A stretch of DNA of 10,183 nt from Limnohabitans sp. Lineage in GTDB: Bacteria; Pseudomonadota; Gammaproteobacteria; Burkholderiales; Burkholderiaceae_C. The notes below the pieces were generated by a model, which saw only the letters and a program-made list of their open reading frames with translations, was not told the DNA's origin and did no database searches. How positions within the stretch are numbered: the first letter of the stretch is position 1; each line of letters starts with the position of its first letter. The stretch lies in NCBI GenBank assembly GCA_021731425.1, contig JAKFXJ010000147.1:1-10183 (forward strand), read 5' to 3'. Shown here piece by piece: positions 1-6,844 of this stretch. A program made the position numbers and the translations under genes.

Positions 1-1169
1 ACCATGGACTGGCCCACCGTGCGGCGCGGGTTGAGGGAGCGGTTCGGGTCTTGAAACACCACCTGCACCCGGTTGCGCAAAGGCCGCAAACGGCCTTCGG
101 GCAAGGTGGCCACCTCGTCATCGCCCCACAAGATGCGGCCCTCGGTCGGGTCGATCAGGCGGATGAGGCAACGGGCAAACGTGGACTTGCCCGAACCGGA
201 CTCGCCCACGATGCCCACGGTCTCGCCTGCGTGCACCGCCACATGGGCGTTTTGCAGCGCGGCGGTGGCGCGGTTGCGGCCCATCCAGTCGCGGCTGGAA
301 TAGGTTTTGCCCACGCCCTCGCCCGACAGCAGCGCCGGGCCGCTGAAGGCGGGTTTGGCGACCGGTGGCGTCATGCCTGGCACAGCTGCCAACAACTGGC
401 GTGTGTAGGCGGCTTGGGGCCGTCGCAAGACCTGCTCGCAAGGACCACCCTCAACGGCTTCGCCCTGATTCATCACCAGCACCTCGTCGGCGATCTCGGA
501 CACCACGCCCATGTCATGCGTAATGAAGAGCACCGCACTGCCCTGCTCGCGCTGCAGATCGGCAATCAATCGCAAAATTTCTTTTTGCGTGGTCACGTCG
601 AGCGCCGTGGTCGGCTCGTCGCAAATGATCAAGGCAGGCTTGAGCACCACGGCCATGGCGATCACGATGCGTTGACGCTGACCGCCGCTGAGCTGGTGCG
701 GGTAGCTGCGCAGCATGCGCTCGGGGTCGGGCAGGCGCACCCGCTCGAAGATGCGCAAAATTTCGGCGCGGCGTTGGTCGCGGGGCCAATCGGTGTGGGT
801 CGATAGCAACTCGTCGACCTGGTCGCCGCAAGTCATGACCGGGTTGAGCGCGGTCATGGGTTCCTGGAACACCATGCCCATGCTGCGCCCACGCAAGGCC
901 CGCAAACGTACAGCCGAAGCACCGAGCAAAGACTCGCCTTGCAGCACAACCTCGCCGCCGCTGGGGCGCAATTCCTTGGCCAGCAGGCCCATGACGGTGG
1001 TGGCCATGACCGATTTGCCCGAGCCCGACTCACCCACCACACACAAGGTCTGGCCAGGCAGGATGCTGAGCGACACCTGGTGCACCGCGTGCACCCGGTC
1101 ACCACCCGAAGGCAGGGCCACCGAAAGGTCGCGGATGGACAGGACCGGTTGAGGAGAAGCTGTGCTCAT
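1..1169 (-). CDS. Fused double ATP-binding protein of a peptide-type ABC importer (3' end outside window)
   Basis: Energises the importer encoded just upstream by hydrolysing ATP at the cytoplasmic face of the permease pair. The frame is open from ATG 1169 to the left edge (389 codons seen). The first nucleotide-binding domain is complete: Walker A GESGSGKS (residues 46-53), Q-loop FQEP (101-104), signature LSGGQRQR (160-167), Walker B LIICDEPTTALD (180-191) and switch His218. After a linker at about 245-285, a second domain starts with Walker A GESGSGKST (322-330) and Q-loop FQDP (372-375). Its signature and Walker B lie beyond the window. This is the GsiA/YejF-like layout, in which DppD- and DppF-type ATPases form one chain, usually about 530-620 residues. 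The start is supported by AGGGG six bases upstream and by a TGATG overlap with the permease stop. The substrate is unknown. Confidence 0.96.
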   Translation of the reverse strand, partial: MSTASPQPVLSIRDLSVALPSGGDRVHAVHQVSLSILPGQTLCVVGESGSGKSVMATTVMGLLAKELRPSGGEVVLQGESLLGASAVRLRALRGRSMGMVFQEPMTALNPVMTCGDQVDELLSTHTDWPRDQRRAEILRIFERVRLPDPERMLRSYPHQLSGGQRQRIVIAMAVVLKPALIICDEPTTALDVTTQKEILRLIADLQREQGSAVLFITHDMGVVSEIADEVLVMNQGEAVEGGPCEQVLRRPQAAYTRQLLAAVPGMTPPVAKPAFSGPALLSGEGVGKTYSSRDWMGRNRATAALQNAHVAVHAGETVGIVGESGSGKSTFARCLIRLIDPTEGRILWGDDEVATLPEGRLRPLRNRVQVVFQDPNRSLNPRRTVGQSM

Positions 1170-2044
1170 CACGCGCCCCTTTTCGCAAACTTGGGATCGA
1201 GCACGTCGCGCAAACCATCTCCCAGCAAATTCACGGCCAGCACCGTGGGCACCAAAAACAAGGCGGGATAGAGCACGTTGCCAGGGTACTGGCTGAACTG
1301 CACACGGCCCTCGGCCATGATGTTGCCCCAGGTGGGAATGTCAGGCGGCAGGCCCAGGCCCAGAAAACTCAAAATCGCTTCGGTCAGCACCGCAGACGCG
1401 GCCACAAAGGTGCCTTGCACGATCAGCGGCGCCAAGGCATTGGGCAAGATGTGCCGCCACAAAATCACGGGCGTGGGGGTAGCCAGCGCACGCGCCGCCT
1501 CCACAAAAGGCTCTTCACGCAGGCTCAGCACCAAAGAACGCACCAACCGCGTCACGCGCGGCACCTCGGGGATGGCGATGGCCACCACCACCGTCCACAC
1601 TTGCGCGCCCAATGCCGCGACCAGCGCAATGGCCAGCAAAATGGCGGGGATGGCCATCAGGCCGTCCATGAAGCGCATGAGCACCGCATCAACTTGACGG
1701 AAATAACCCGCCAACATGCCCAATAAACCACCCAAGGCCAGCGCCAGCACCGCGGTGAAACCGCCCACCAGCAAGGACACCTGCGCACCGTAGACCACGC
1801 GGCTGTACAGGTCGCGGCCAAAGCTGTCGGTGCCCAGCCAGAAAGTGTGGGCCACCGTGCTGCCGTCGACCAGGGCGAAGTCACCCTTGAGGCCAGCAGG
1901 CTTGTTGATGAAATTGGAGTCCATGGCCGCCGGGTCCACCGTGCCCAGCCAAGGTGCCAGCAAAGACACCAGCACCATGAACCCGAGCACCACGGCACCA
2001 AACCGGATGGAGCCATTGGCCCATAAACGATGAGAGAGGGACAT
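1169..2044 (-). CDS. ABC importer inner-membrane permease, DppC/OppC type
   Basis: 291-residue integral membrane subunit that pairs with the neighbouring DppB-type permease to form the translocation channel. Visible parts are a short N-terminal cytoplasmic stretch, a first membrane helix at about 14-34, a periplasmic loop leading into LGTDSFGRDLYSR (70-82; this motif is typical of DppC/OppC), four or five further hydrophobic segments, and a C-terminal DGLRDVLDPK (276-285). The cytoplasmic EAA loop that docks on the ATPase is at about 182-201 (EAARALATPTPVILWRHILP). Its usual central Gly is Ala here. The length is normal for the family. The ATG overlaps the upstream permease stop by one base (TGATG), with GAGG 11 bases upstream. 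Its own TGA overlaps the ATPase ATG in the same way, so translation of all three is probably coupled. Confidence 0.95.
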   Translation of the reverse strand: MSLSHRLWANGSIRFGAVVLGFMVLVSLLAPWLGTVDPAAMDSNFINKPAGLKGDFALVDGSTVAHTFWLGTDSFGRDLYSRVVYGAQVSLLVGGFTAVLALALGGLLGMLAGYFRQVDAVLMRFMDGLMAIPAILLAIALVAALGAQVWTVVVAIAIPEVPRVTRLVRSLVLSLREEPFVEAARALATPTPVILWRHILPNALAPLIVQGTFVAASAVLTEAILSFLGLGLPPDIPTWGNIMAEGRVQFSQYPGNVLYPALFLVPTVLAVNLLGDGLRDVLDPKFAKRGA

Positions 2045-2997
2045 CAGTAACGGATCCTCGGATCAAGGAAGAGGTAGCTCAAATCGACCATGAGGTTGAT
2101 GAACACGTAGGCGCATGAGAACAGCAGGACCAGCCCCTGGATCACCGGGAAGTCGCGGTTGAGCACCGCGTCCACCGTGAGCATGCCCAGGCCTGGAATG
2201 GCGTAGACCGTCTCGGTCACCACCACACCGCCAATGAGCAAGGCCACGCCAATGCCGATCACGGTGACGATGGGCACCGCCGCATTGCTCAGGGCGTGGC
2301 GCAGCAGCACCACAGACTCGGTCAGGCCCTTGGCCCGCGCGGTGCGGATGTAGTCTTCGGTCAGGGCCTCGGACACACTGGCACGCGTCACCCGCGCAAT
2401 CAGCGCCACATAAATCATGGCCAGCGTCATCCAGGGCAGGATCAGCTGCCGCATCCAATCCCACACCCCGACACTGCGCGGCCCGAACAAGGCCTTGTAG
2501 CCTTGCACCGGCAGCCAGTCCAAGCGAATGGCAAACAGGTAGATCAGCAAATAGCCGATCACAAACACCGGCACCGAAAACCCAGCCACCGAAAACCCGG
2601 ACAAGATTTTGTCAAGCCAACCGCCCATGCGCCAAGCGGCAATGGTCCCCAATGGAATGGCCACCGCAACGGCCAGCACCAAGGTGCCGGCTGCCAAGGA
2701 CAAGGTGGGCTCGATGCGCTGCGCGATCAGCTCGGTGACGGGCTTGCTCAGGTAATACGAATAACCCAGATCGCCCTGGAACACCCGCCCGATCCAGATG
2801 AAGTACTGGGACAGGATCGAGCGATCCAGTCCCAGTTGTTCGCGGATGCGGTTGATGTCTTCGTTGGTGGCACTGTTGCCGGCAATGACCGCCGCCGGAT
2901 CACCGGGGGCCAACCTCAAGATGAGGAAGACCACCAGCGAGACGACGAGCAGGACCGGCAGCACCGCCAGCAGGCGGCGCAGGACGAATTGAAACAT
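2044..2997 (-). CDS. ABC importer inner-membrane permease, DppB/OppB type
   Basis: 317-residue membrane subunit, the first of the two permeases of this importer. The N-terminus (residues 1-30) is a basic start followed by one helix and the APGDPA motif (30-35), characteristic of the DppB/OppB/GsiC family. A periplasmic region at about 40-95 precedes the transport domain. The remaining helices lie at about 98-120, 135-157, 185-203, 241-262 and 285-305. The EAA-type loop is at about 216-239 (YIRTARAKGLTESVVLLRHA), and the protein ends in LDPRIRY. Length and order are typical. The gene begins 14 bp after the substrate-binding-protein stop, with only a weak AGG nine bases before ATG, so it is probably read from the same transcript. 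Confidence 0.95.
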   Translation of the reverse strand: MFQFVLRRLLAVLPVLLVVSLVVFLILRLAPGDPAAVIAGNSATNEDINRIREQLGLDRSILSQYFIWIGRVFQGDLGYSYYLSKPVTELIAQRIEPTLSLAAGTLVLAVAVAIPLGTIAAWRMGGWLDKILSGFSVAGFSVPVFVIGYLLIYLFAIRLDWLPVQGYKALFGPRSVGVWDWMRQLILPWMTLAMIYVALIARVTRASVSEALTEDYIRTARAKGLTESVVLLRHALSNAAVPIVTVIGIGVALLIGGVVVTETVYAIPGLGMLTVDAVLNRDFPVIQGLVLLFSCAYVFINLMVDLSYLFLDPRIRY

Positions 2998-3011
2998 CGC
3001 TCAGAACCTGA

Positions 3012-4601
3012 TCAGTTTTTCTTCAAACTCCACATGGCGGGAATGCCAGGCGTTTGCAACAAACCACTCACGTTGCTTCGGATCACTGTGGGTGAGCGGT
3101 ACTGGCCCAATGGTGCGTGGGTGGCGGTTTCAAAGGCCAAGGCCTGGATCTGGCTAGCGAGTTTCTTTTTCTCTTCGGTGGTGGCTGCGCGAGCGAAGCT
3201 GGCCTTCAAGGTCTCGATGCGTGGCTCGTTTTGCCAGCCGAACCAACCCGTATCGCCTTTGGCGTTGAGCATGGCCATGGCCAATGGGTTGGAGATGTCC
3301 CCCGCCGTCCAAGCGGTCAGGAACGCGTTCCAACCACCGGCTGCAGGCGCGTCTTTCTTGGCACGGCGTGCGAGCAGCGAAGCCCAGTCCATTTGCTGGA
3401 AGTCCACTTTGAAGCCCGCAGCCTCGAGTTGCTGCTTGGCCACCAGAGGGATCTTGGCGATCGAGGCCAGATCGGTGGGGCGCATCAAAAGCACGGGGGT
3501 GTTGTCGTAACCCGCTTCTTTGAGCATTTCGCGGGCTTTGGCTGGGTTGGCCACACCGGTGAAGTAACCGGTGTTTTCATCGGCATAAACCGTACCGCAA
3601 GGGAAAATGCTGCGGCAGAGTTTGCCCAACTCAGGCACACCAATCTGGGTGTTGATGTAGGCCTGCTGGCCCATCGCCACCATGGCCGCCTGGCGGATTT
3701 TGGGGTTGTCAAATGGCTTGTGCAGGTGGTTGAAGCGCATGATGAACTGCAAGCCCGCGGGTGAGAAGTCATCGACCTTCAAACCTTCGGTTTTCTTGAG
3801 GGTTTCGTACTGCTCGAAGCTGGGCTGCTCGACCATGTCCACTTCGCCCGCCTTGATGGCGTTGAACTGGGTTTGTGGATCGCGGATGATGACCCACTCC
3901 ACACGGTCAAAGTTGACCGGACGGCCACCAGCCATGCCGCTGGGGGCTTCGGTGCGCGACTTGTATTTGGTGTTGCGTGTGTAGACCGCCAAGGCGCCGG
4001 GCTTGAACTCGTCGGCCTTGAAGATGAAGGGGCCCGAACCAATGTGCTCCTTGATTTGCTCGGCGCCGGGTGTGGCCGCAATGCGGGCGGGCATGATGAA
4101 GGGCACGTTGGACGATGCCTTGCCCAAAGCGTCGATCACGATGCCACTGGGCTCCTTGAGGACCATGCGGAAGGTGCTGGCATCGGGGGTCTCATAACGG
4201 TCGATGAAAGTGTTCAAGATGCCACCCATGGCGTCGCGGCTGGCCCAACGCTTGAGTGAGGCCACCACGTCTTCGCTGGTCACAGGCTTGCCATCGTGAA
4301 ACTCCAAGCCGCTGCGCAGCTTGAAGGTCCAAGTCTTGCGGTCGGGCGAGTTGGTGTAGGTGTCCACCATCTGGGGCTTGATGTTGCCCTGTGCATCTTC
4401 AGAGAACAGCGTGTCATAGATCATGTACGCGTGGTTGCGCGTCACATAAGCCGTGGTCCAAATGGGATCGAGCACCGCCAGGTTGGCGTGTGGCACAAAG
4501 CGGAACACCTTGTTGTCTTGTGCTTGGGCTTGTGCCACCACGGGGGCCAGCATGCTCAAACTCAACAAACCCGTAGCAGCAAACAGAACACGTCTCTTCA
4601 T
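3012..4601 (-). CDS. Periplasmic substrate-binding protein, SBP_bac_5 (DppA/OppA-like) family
   Basis: 529-residue solute receptor that captures the ligand in the periplasm and delivers it to the permeases. A clear Sec signal peptide is present: KRR at 2-4, a hydrophobic core at about 5-20, and a likely signal peptidase I cut after AQA at residue 27. There is no lipobox Cys, so it should be soluble. The mature protein shows SBP_bac_5 hallmarks: LDPIWTTAYVTRNHAYMIYD near the N-terminus, WTFKLRSGLEFHDGKPVTSEDV, the GSGPF turn, and the FDNPKIRQAA helix. Cys329 and Cys335 (CRSIFPC) are six apart and may form a disulfide. An excellent ribosome site, GGAGA, lies seven bases before ATG. As first gene of the operon it probably carries the promoter. 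Family members bind peptides, glutathione, opines, nickel chelates or sugars, so the ligand is not predictable; the adjacent amidase hints at an amide-containing compound. Confidence 0.95.
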   Translation of the reverse strand: MKRRVLFAATGLLSLSMLAPVVAQAQAQDNKVFRFVPHANLAVLDPIWTTAYVTRNHAYMIYDTLFSEDAQGNIKPQMVDTYTNSPDRKTWTFKLRSGLEFHDGKPVTSEDVVASLKRWASRDAMGGILNTFIDRYETPDASTFRMVLKEPSGIVIDALGKASSNVPFIMPARIAATPGAEQIKEHIGSGPFIFKADEFKPGALAVYTRNTKYKSRTEAPSGMAGGRPVNFDRVEWVIIRDPQTQFNAIKAGEVDMVEQPSFEQYETLKKTEGLKVDDFSPAGLQFIMRFNHLHKPFDNPKIRQAAMVAMGQQAYINTQIGVPELGKLCRSIFPCGTVYADENTGYFTGVANPAKAREMLKEAGYDNTPVLLMRPTDLASIAKIPLVAKQQLEAAGFKVDFQQMDWASLLARRAKKDAPAAGGWNAFLTAWTAGDISNPLAMAMLNAKGDTGWFGWQNEPRIETLKASFARAATTEEKKKLASQIQALAFETATHAPLGQYRSPTVIRSNVSGLLQTPGIPAMWSLKKN

Positions 4602-4633
4602 GATCAGATCTCCAAAAAAGGAACAGTTGAAAA

Positions 4634-4662
4634 ATCATGATGACAGCTTTCAAAACAAACAA
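4634..4662 (-). promoter_or_regulatory. Candidate sigma-70 promoter of the ABC importer operon
   Basis: On the minus strand TTGTTT (4662-4657) is followed after exactly 17 bp by CATGAT (4639-4634). They match the -35 and -10 consensus at three and four of six positions. Transcription would start near 4627, giving a leader of about 25 nt that contains the GGAGA ribosome site of the substrate-binding-protein gene. The match is modest; the assignment rests on spacing and location in the only upstream gap. Confidence 0.3.
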
Positions 4663-4727
4663 GCGTCACCTTTGCGCAAATCAGAGTCGGGGTTTTCACC
4701 AGTGGCTCCATGCCCTTCGACCGCTTT

Positions 4728-4733
4728 CATAAT
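4728..4733 (+). promoter_or_regulatory. Candidate -10 element for the amidase gene
   Basis: CATAAT matches the -10 consensus at five of six bases and lies 26 bp before the amidase ATG in an AT-rich patch. No good -35 hexamer is seen 16-18 bp upstream (GCTCCA region), so an activator may be needed or the call may be wrong. The region is shared with the divergent transporter promoter, so one regulator could control both. Confidence 0.3.
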
Positions 4734-4759
4734 ACAAATAAAACCGAGAGCAACACCAC

Positions 4760-6190
4760 ATGGTCAACCCTGATACCTCCGCCATCGATTTGTCCCGCGC
4801 CATTCACCTCAAGCAGGTGTCGTGCCAGGAAGTCATGCAGTCCACCCTCGAGCGCATTGCCCGCCTGAACCCGGTCTCTAACGCCATCGTTAACCTGCAA
4901 GAACCGGAACTTTTGTTGGCACAAGCCCGCGAGGCCGATGCCCAATTGGCCCGGGGCGAGTCGATGGGTTGGATGCACGGCATGCCCCAAGCCATCAAGG
5001 ATTTGGCCAACTCAAAAGGCTTGCGCACCACTTTGGGCAGTCCACTCATGAAGGACTTCGTGGCTCCTGAAGATGGCCTCATGGTTCAGCGGATGAAAGC
5101 CGCCGGCGCCATTGTCATCGGCAAGACCAACACGCCCGAATTTGGATTGGGTTCGCACACGTTCAATGAAGTGTTTGGCCCCACCCGCAACGCTTGGAAC
5201 CCCAACAAAACCGCTGGAGGCAGCAGCGGAGGTGCGGCGGTGGCGGTGGCCCAGCGCTTGCTGCCCGTGGCCGATGGTTCCGACTTCATGGGCAGCTTGC
5301 GCAACCCCGCAGGCTGGAACCATGTGTTTGGTCTGCGCCCCTCACAAGGGCGCGTGCCCATGTCGCCCGCGCAAGACGTCTTCATTGCCCAACTGCCCAC
5401 CGAAGGCCCCATGGCACGCCATGTGGGGGATTTGGCCATGCTGCTGTCGGTGCAAGCGGGTGCGCACCCGGCCAGCCCTTTGAGCCTGACGGAAGACCCC
5501 GCCATATTTGCAGGATCTTTGGCCAGCAATCCCCAAGGGGTACGCATGGGTTGGCTGGGCAATTTGCAGGGCTACTTGCCCATGGAAGACGGGATTCTCG
5601 ATGTCTGCCAATCCGCGCTGAACAGTTTTTCGGGGATGGGCTGCACCGTGGATGAAGCCCGGCTGGGCATGCCCCCCGAAGAAATTTGGCGAGCTTGGTT
5701 GGTCTGGCGACAAGCTTTGGTCGGTCCGCGCATCGCCCCATTCTTGGTCAACCCAGCCAACCGAGCACACATCAAAGCCGAAGCACTTTGGGAACACGAC
5801 CAGTCCATGGGTTTGACCGGCTCTCAACTGTTGGCAGCCAGCGCCAGCCGCACGCGTTTTTACCAAAGCATGTTGGCCCTGTTTGAAAAATTCGACGTGC
5901 TGGCCATACCCGTTGCACAGGTATGGCCCTTCGATGTGAACCTGCGCTGGCCAGAAACTGTGGCCGGACAAAGCATGGACACTTACCACCGCTGGATGGA
6001 GGTGGTGATTTACGCCACGTTTGCGGGTTTGCCGTCCATCAGTGTGCCCGCGGGCTTTGGCGAGAACGGCCTGCCCATGGGCCTGGCCCTGATTGGCAAG
6101 CCCCAAGGTGATTGGGATTTGTTGAAACTGGCGCACGCCTACGAGATGGCGAACCAAGACATGATCAACCGCCGCCCGCCGGGCGTGTGA
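4760..6190 (+). CDS. Amidase-signature family hydrolase
   Basis: 476-residue cytoplasmic enzyme predicted to hydrolyse a carboxylic amide to acid plus ammonia or amine. All catalytic residues of the amidase-signature fold are visible: Lys80 (PQAIKD), cis-Ser155 (AGGSSGG, 152-158) and nucleophile Ser179 (DFMGSLRNPAG, 175-185). The spacings Lys to cis-Ser (75) and cis-Ser to Ser (24) equal those known for fatty acid amide hydrolase (142/217/241). The N-terminal helix region LSRAIHLKQVSCQEV is the usual family start, which supports ATG 4760 despite a weak site (GAGAG, nine bases upstream). There is no signal peptide. It is not GatA: no gatC/gatB neighbours are present, and the nucleophile loop reads DFMGSLR rather than the DTGGSIR form. 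It is transcribed divergently from the ABC importer, so it may process the imported solute. The exact substrate is unknown. Confidence 0.93.
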   Translation: MVNPDTSAIDLSRAIHLKQVSCQEVMQSTLERIARLNPVSNAIVNLQEPELLLAQAREADAQLARGESMGWMHGMPQAIKDLANSKGLRTTLGSPLMKDFVAPEDGLMVQRMKAAGAIVIGKTNTPEFGLGSHTFNEVFGPTRNAWNPNKTAGGSSGGAAVAVAQRLLPVADGSDFMGSLRNPAGWNHVFGLRPSQGRVPMSPAQDVFIAQLPTEGPMARHVGDLAMLLSVQAGAHPASPLSLTEDPAIFAGSLASNPQGVRMGWLGNLQGYLPMEDGILDVCQSALNSFSGMGCTVDEARLGMPPEEIWRAWLVWRQALVGPRIAPFLVNPANRAHIKAEALWEHDQSMGLTGSQLLAASASRTRFYQSMLALFEKFDVLAIPVAQVWPFDVNLRWPETVAGQSMDTYHRWMEVVIYATFAGLPSISVPAGFGENGLPMGLALIGKPQGDWDLLKLAHAYEMANQDMINRRPPGV

Positions 6191-6215
6191 TCCTTCTCAG
6201 CACCCGGCTACGCCC

Positions 6216-6650
6216 TCAGTTTTGCTGCCAGGGCAGCCCGCGGTAGCGCCAGCCGCCCTTGAGGCCCCGGTGGGCCTGCTCGTTCGGGTCACCCTCAAAG
6301 CCTTCGAGGATGTTGTAAGCCAACAAGCCCAGCTCGGTGGCACGCTGAGCAGCGGCAATCGATCGCACACCGCTGCGGCACAGCAGCACCAGCTTTTTGC
6401 CACCTGCGCCGAGGGCCTGCACGCCCGCGTCAAAACCCGGGTTCATCGCCATGCCGGGCCACTGCTTCCAGGCCAAGGCGTGGGCACCGGGCACAAAGCC
6501 CACCCAGGCGCGTTCGGCGTCGGTTCGCACATCCACCAATTCGGCCTCGCCCGACTGCACCCAGGCCCAGGCCTGCTCGGGTGAAATGTCGCCTGCATAA
6601 CCGGCGGCGGGTTGAACATCTGGTGCAAGCGGGGCTGTTGGTGCGGTCAT
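6216..6650 (-). CDS. Rhodanese-like domain protein (single domain)
   Basis: 144-residue cytoplasmic protein with one rhodanese fold covering nearly its whole length. Visible are ISPEQAWAWVQSG, the LVDVRTDAE strand-turn (38-45), and the active-site loop CRSGVR (91-96) with catalytic Cys91, which would carry a persulfide. The C-terminus GGWRYRGLPW is common in small proteobacterial rhodaneses. The likely role is sulfur transfer or sulfur trafficking, but acceptor and pathway are unknown. ATG 6650 was preferred over an in-frame TTG at 6731. The longer form would add 27 residues unlike the domain, and a candidate promoter (-10 TATGAT, 6710-6705) lies inside that extension. No strong ribosome site precedes ATG 6650, so the start is the least certain part. 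It is convergent with the amidase (25-bp gap) and divergent from icmF; neither neighbour suggests a partner. Confidence 0.88.
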   Translation of the reverse strand: MTAPTAPLAPDVQPAAGYAGDISPEQAWAWVQSGEAELVDVRTDAERAWVGFVPGAHALAWKQWPGMAMNPGFDAGVQALGAGGKKLVLLCRSGVRSIAAAQRATELGLLAYNILEGFEGDPNEQAHRGLKGGWRYRGLPWQQN

Positions 6651-6704
6651 GGTGGGCTGGGTGTCTGAAGGCGGGCCTCGGGATGAGGTCCTGATTGGGG
6701 TGAA

Positions 6705-6731
6705 ATCATAGCTTTTTGCCAAGCCGCCCAA
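6705..6731 (-). promoter_or_regulatory. Candidate promoter of the rhodanese gene
   Basis: Minus-strand TATGAT (6710-6705) matches the -10 consensus at five of six. A weak TTGGGC (6731-6726) lies 15 bp upstream, a shorter spacer than ideal. A start near 6698 would give a leader of about 48 nt to ATG 6650. Confidence 0.3.
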
Positions 6732-6749
6732 GTGAGGCGCACGGTGTCC

Positions 6750-6778
6750 GTGACAGGACAGGCCGCAGCAGCTAAGAT
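6750..6778 (+). promoter_or_regulatory. Candidate sigma-70 promoter of icmF
   Basis: GTGACA (6750-6755, five of six to the -35 consensus) and TAAGAT (6773-6778, four of six to -10) are separated by exactly 17 bp. Transcription would start near 6785, a few bases before the palindrome at 6789-6806, so a protein bound there would block initiation or escape. This is the best-scoring promoter-like pair in the window by eye. Confidence 0.45.
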
Positions 6779-6788
6779 GCGGGTTTTG

Positions 6789-6811
6789 GTTGACGTTTAC
6801 GTCAACGTCAA
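6789..6811 (+). promoter_or_regulatory. Palindromic operator upstream of icmF, LiuR-like
   Basis: GTTGACGTTTACGTCAAC (6789-6806) is a perfect 7-bp inverted repeat around a 4-bp TTTA centre. The right half-site CGTCAA (6800-6805) is repeated directly at 6806-6811. From memory, this form resembles operators of the MerR-family regulator LiuR, which controls branched-chain amino-acid and acyl-CoA catabolism in proteobacteria. That fits a mutase acting on isobutyryl-CoA. The site ends 33 bp before the icmF start. The palindrome is directly seen; the regulator identity is inferred, since no regulator gene is in the window. Confidence 0.55.
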
Positions 6812-6844
6812 AGCCATAGAGACCGCCCGTCCACGGAGACCCCC

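Noticed and set aside
2296..3510. 404-codon plus-strand frame across the permease and binding-protein genes
   Set aside because: It is antisense to two real genes and their junction. Its Gln/His/Arg-rich sequence has no family motif and switches character at the gene boundary.
6173..6185. GC-rich inverted repeat CGCCCGCCGGGCG overlapping the end of the amidase gene, as a terminator
   Set aside because: It folds only as a 5-bp stem with a 3-base loop, lies inside coding sequence and has no T-run after it on either strand.
4760..6190. GatA subunit of Asp/Glu-tRNA amidotransferase
   Set aside because: The gene stands alone without gatC/gatB, and its nucleophile loop (DFMGSLRNPAG) differs from the GatA form. 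It is better left as an amidase of unknown substrate.
6216..6731. Longer rhodanese starting at TTG 6731 (171 residues)
   Set aside because: The extra 27 residues do not look like rhodanese, the start is TTG, and a good -10 element lies inside the extension. ATG 6650 fits better.
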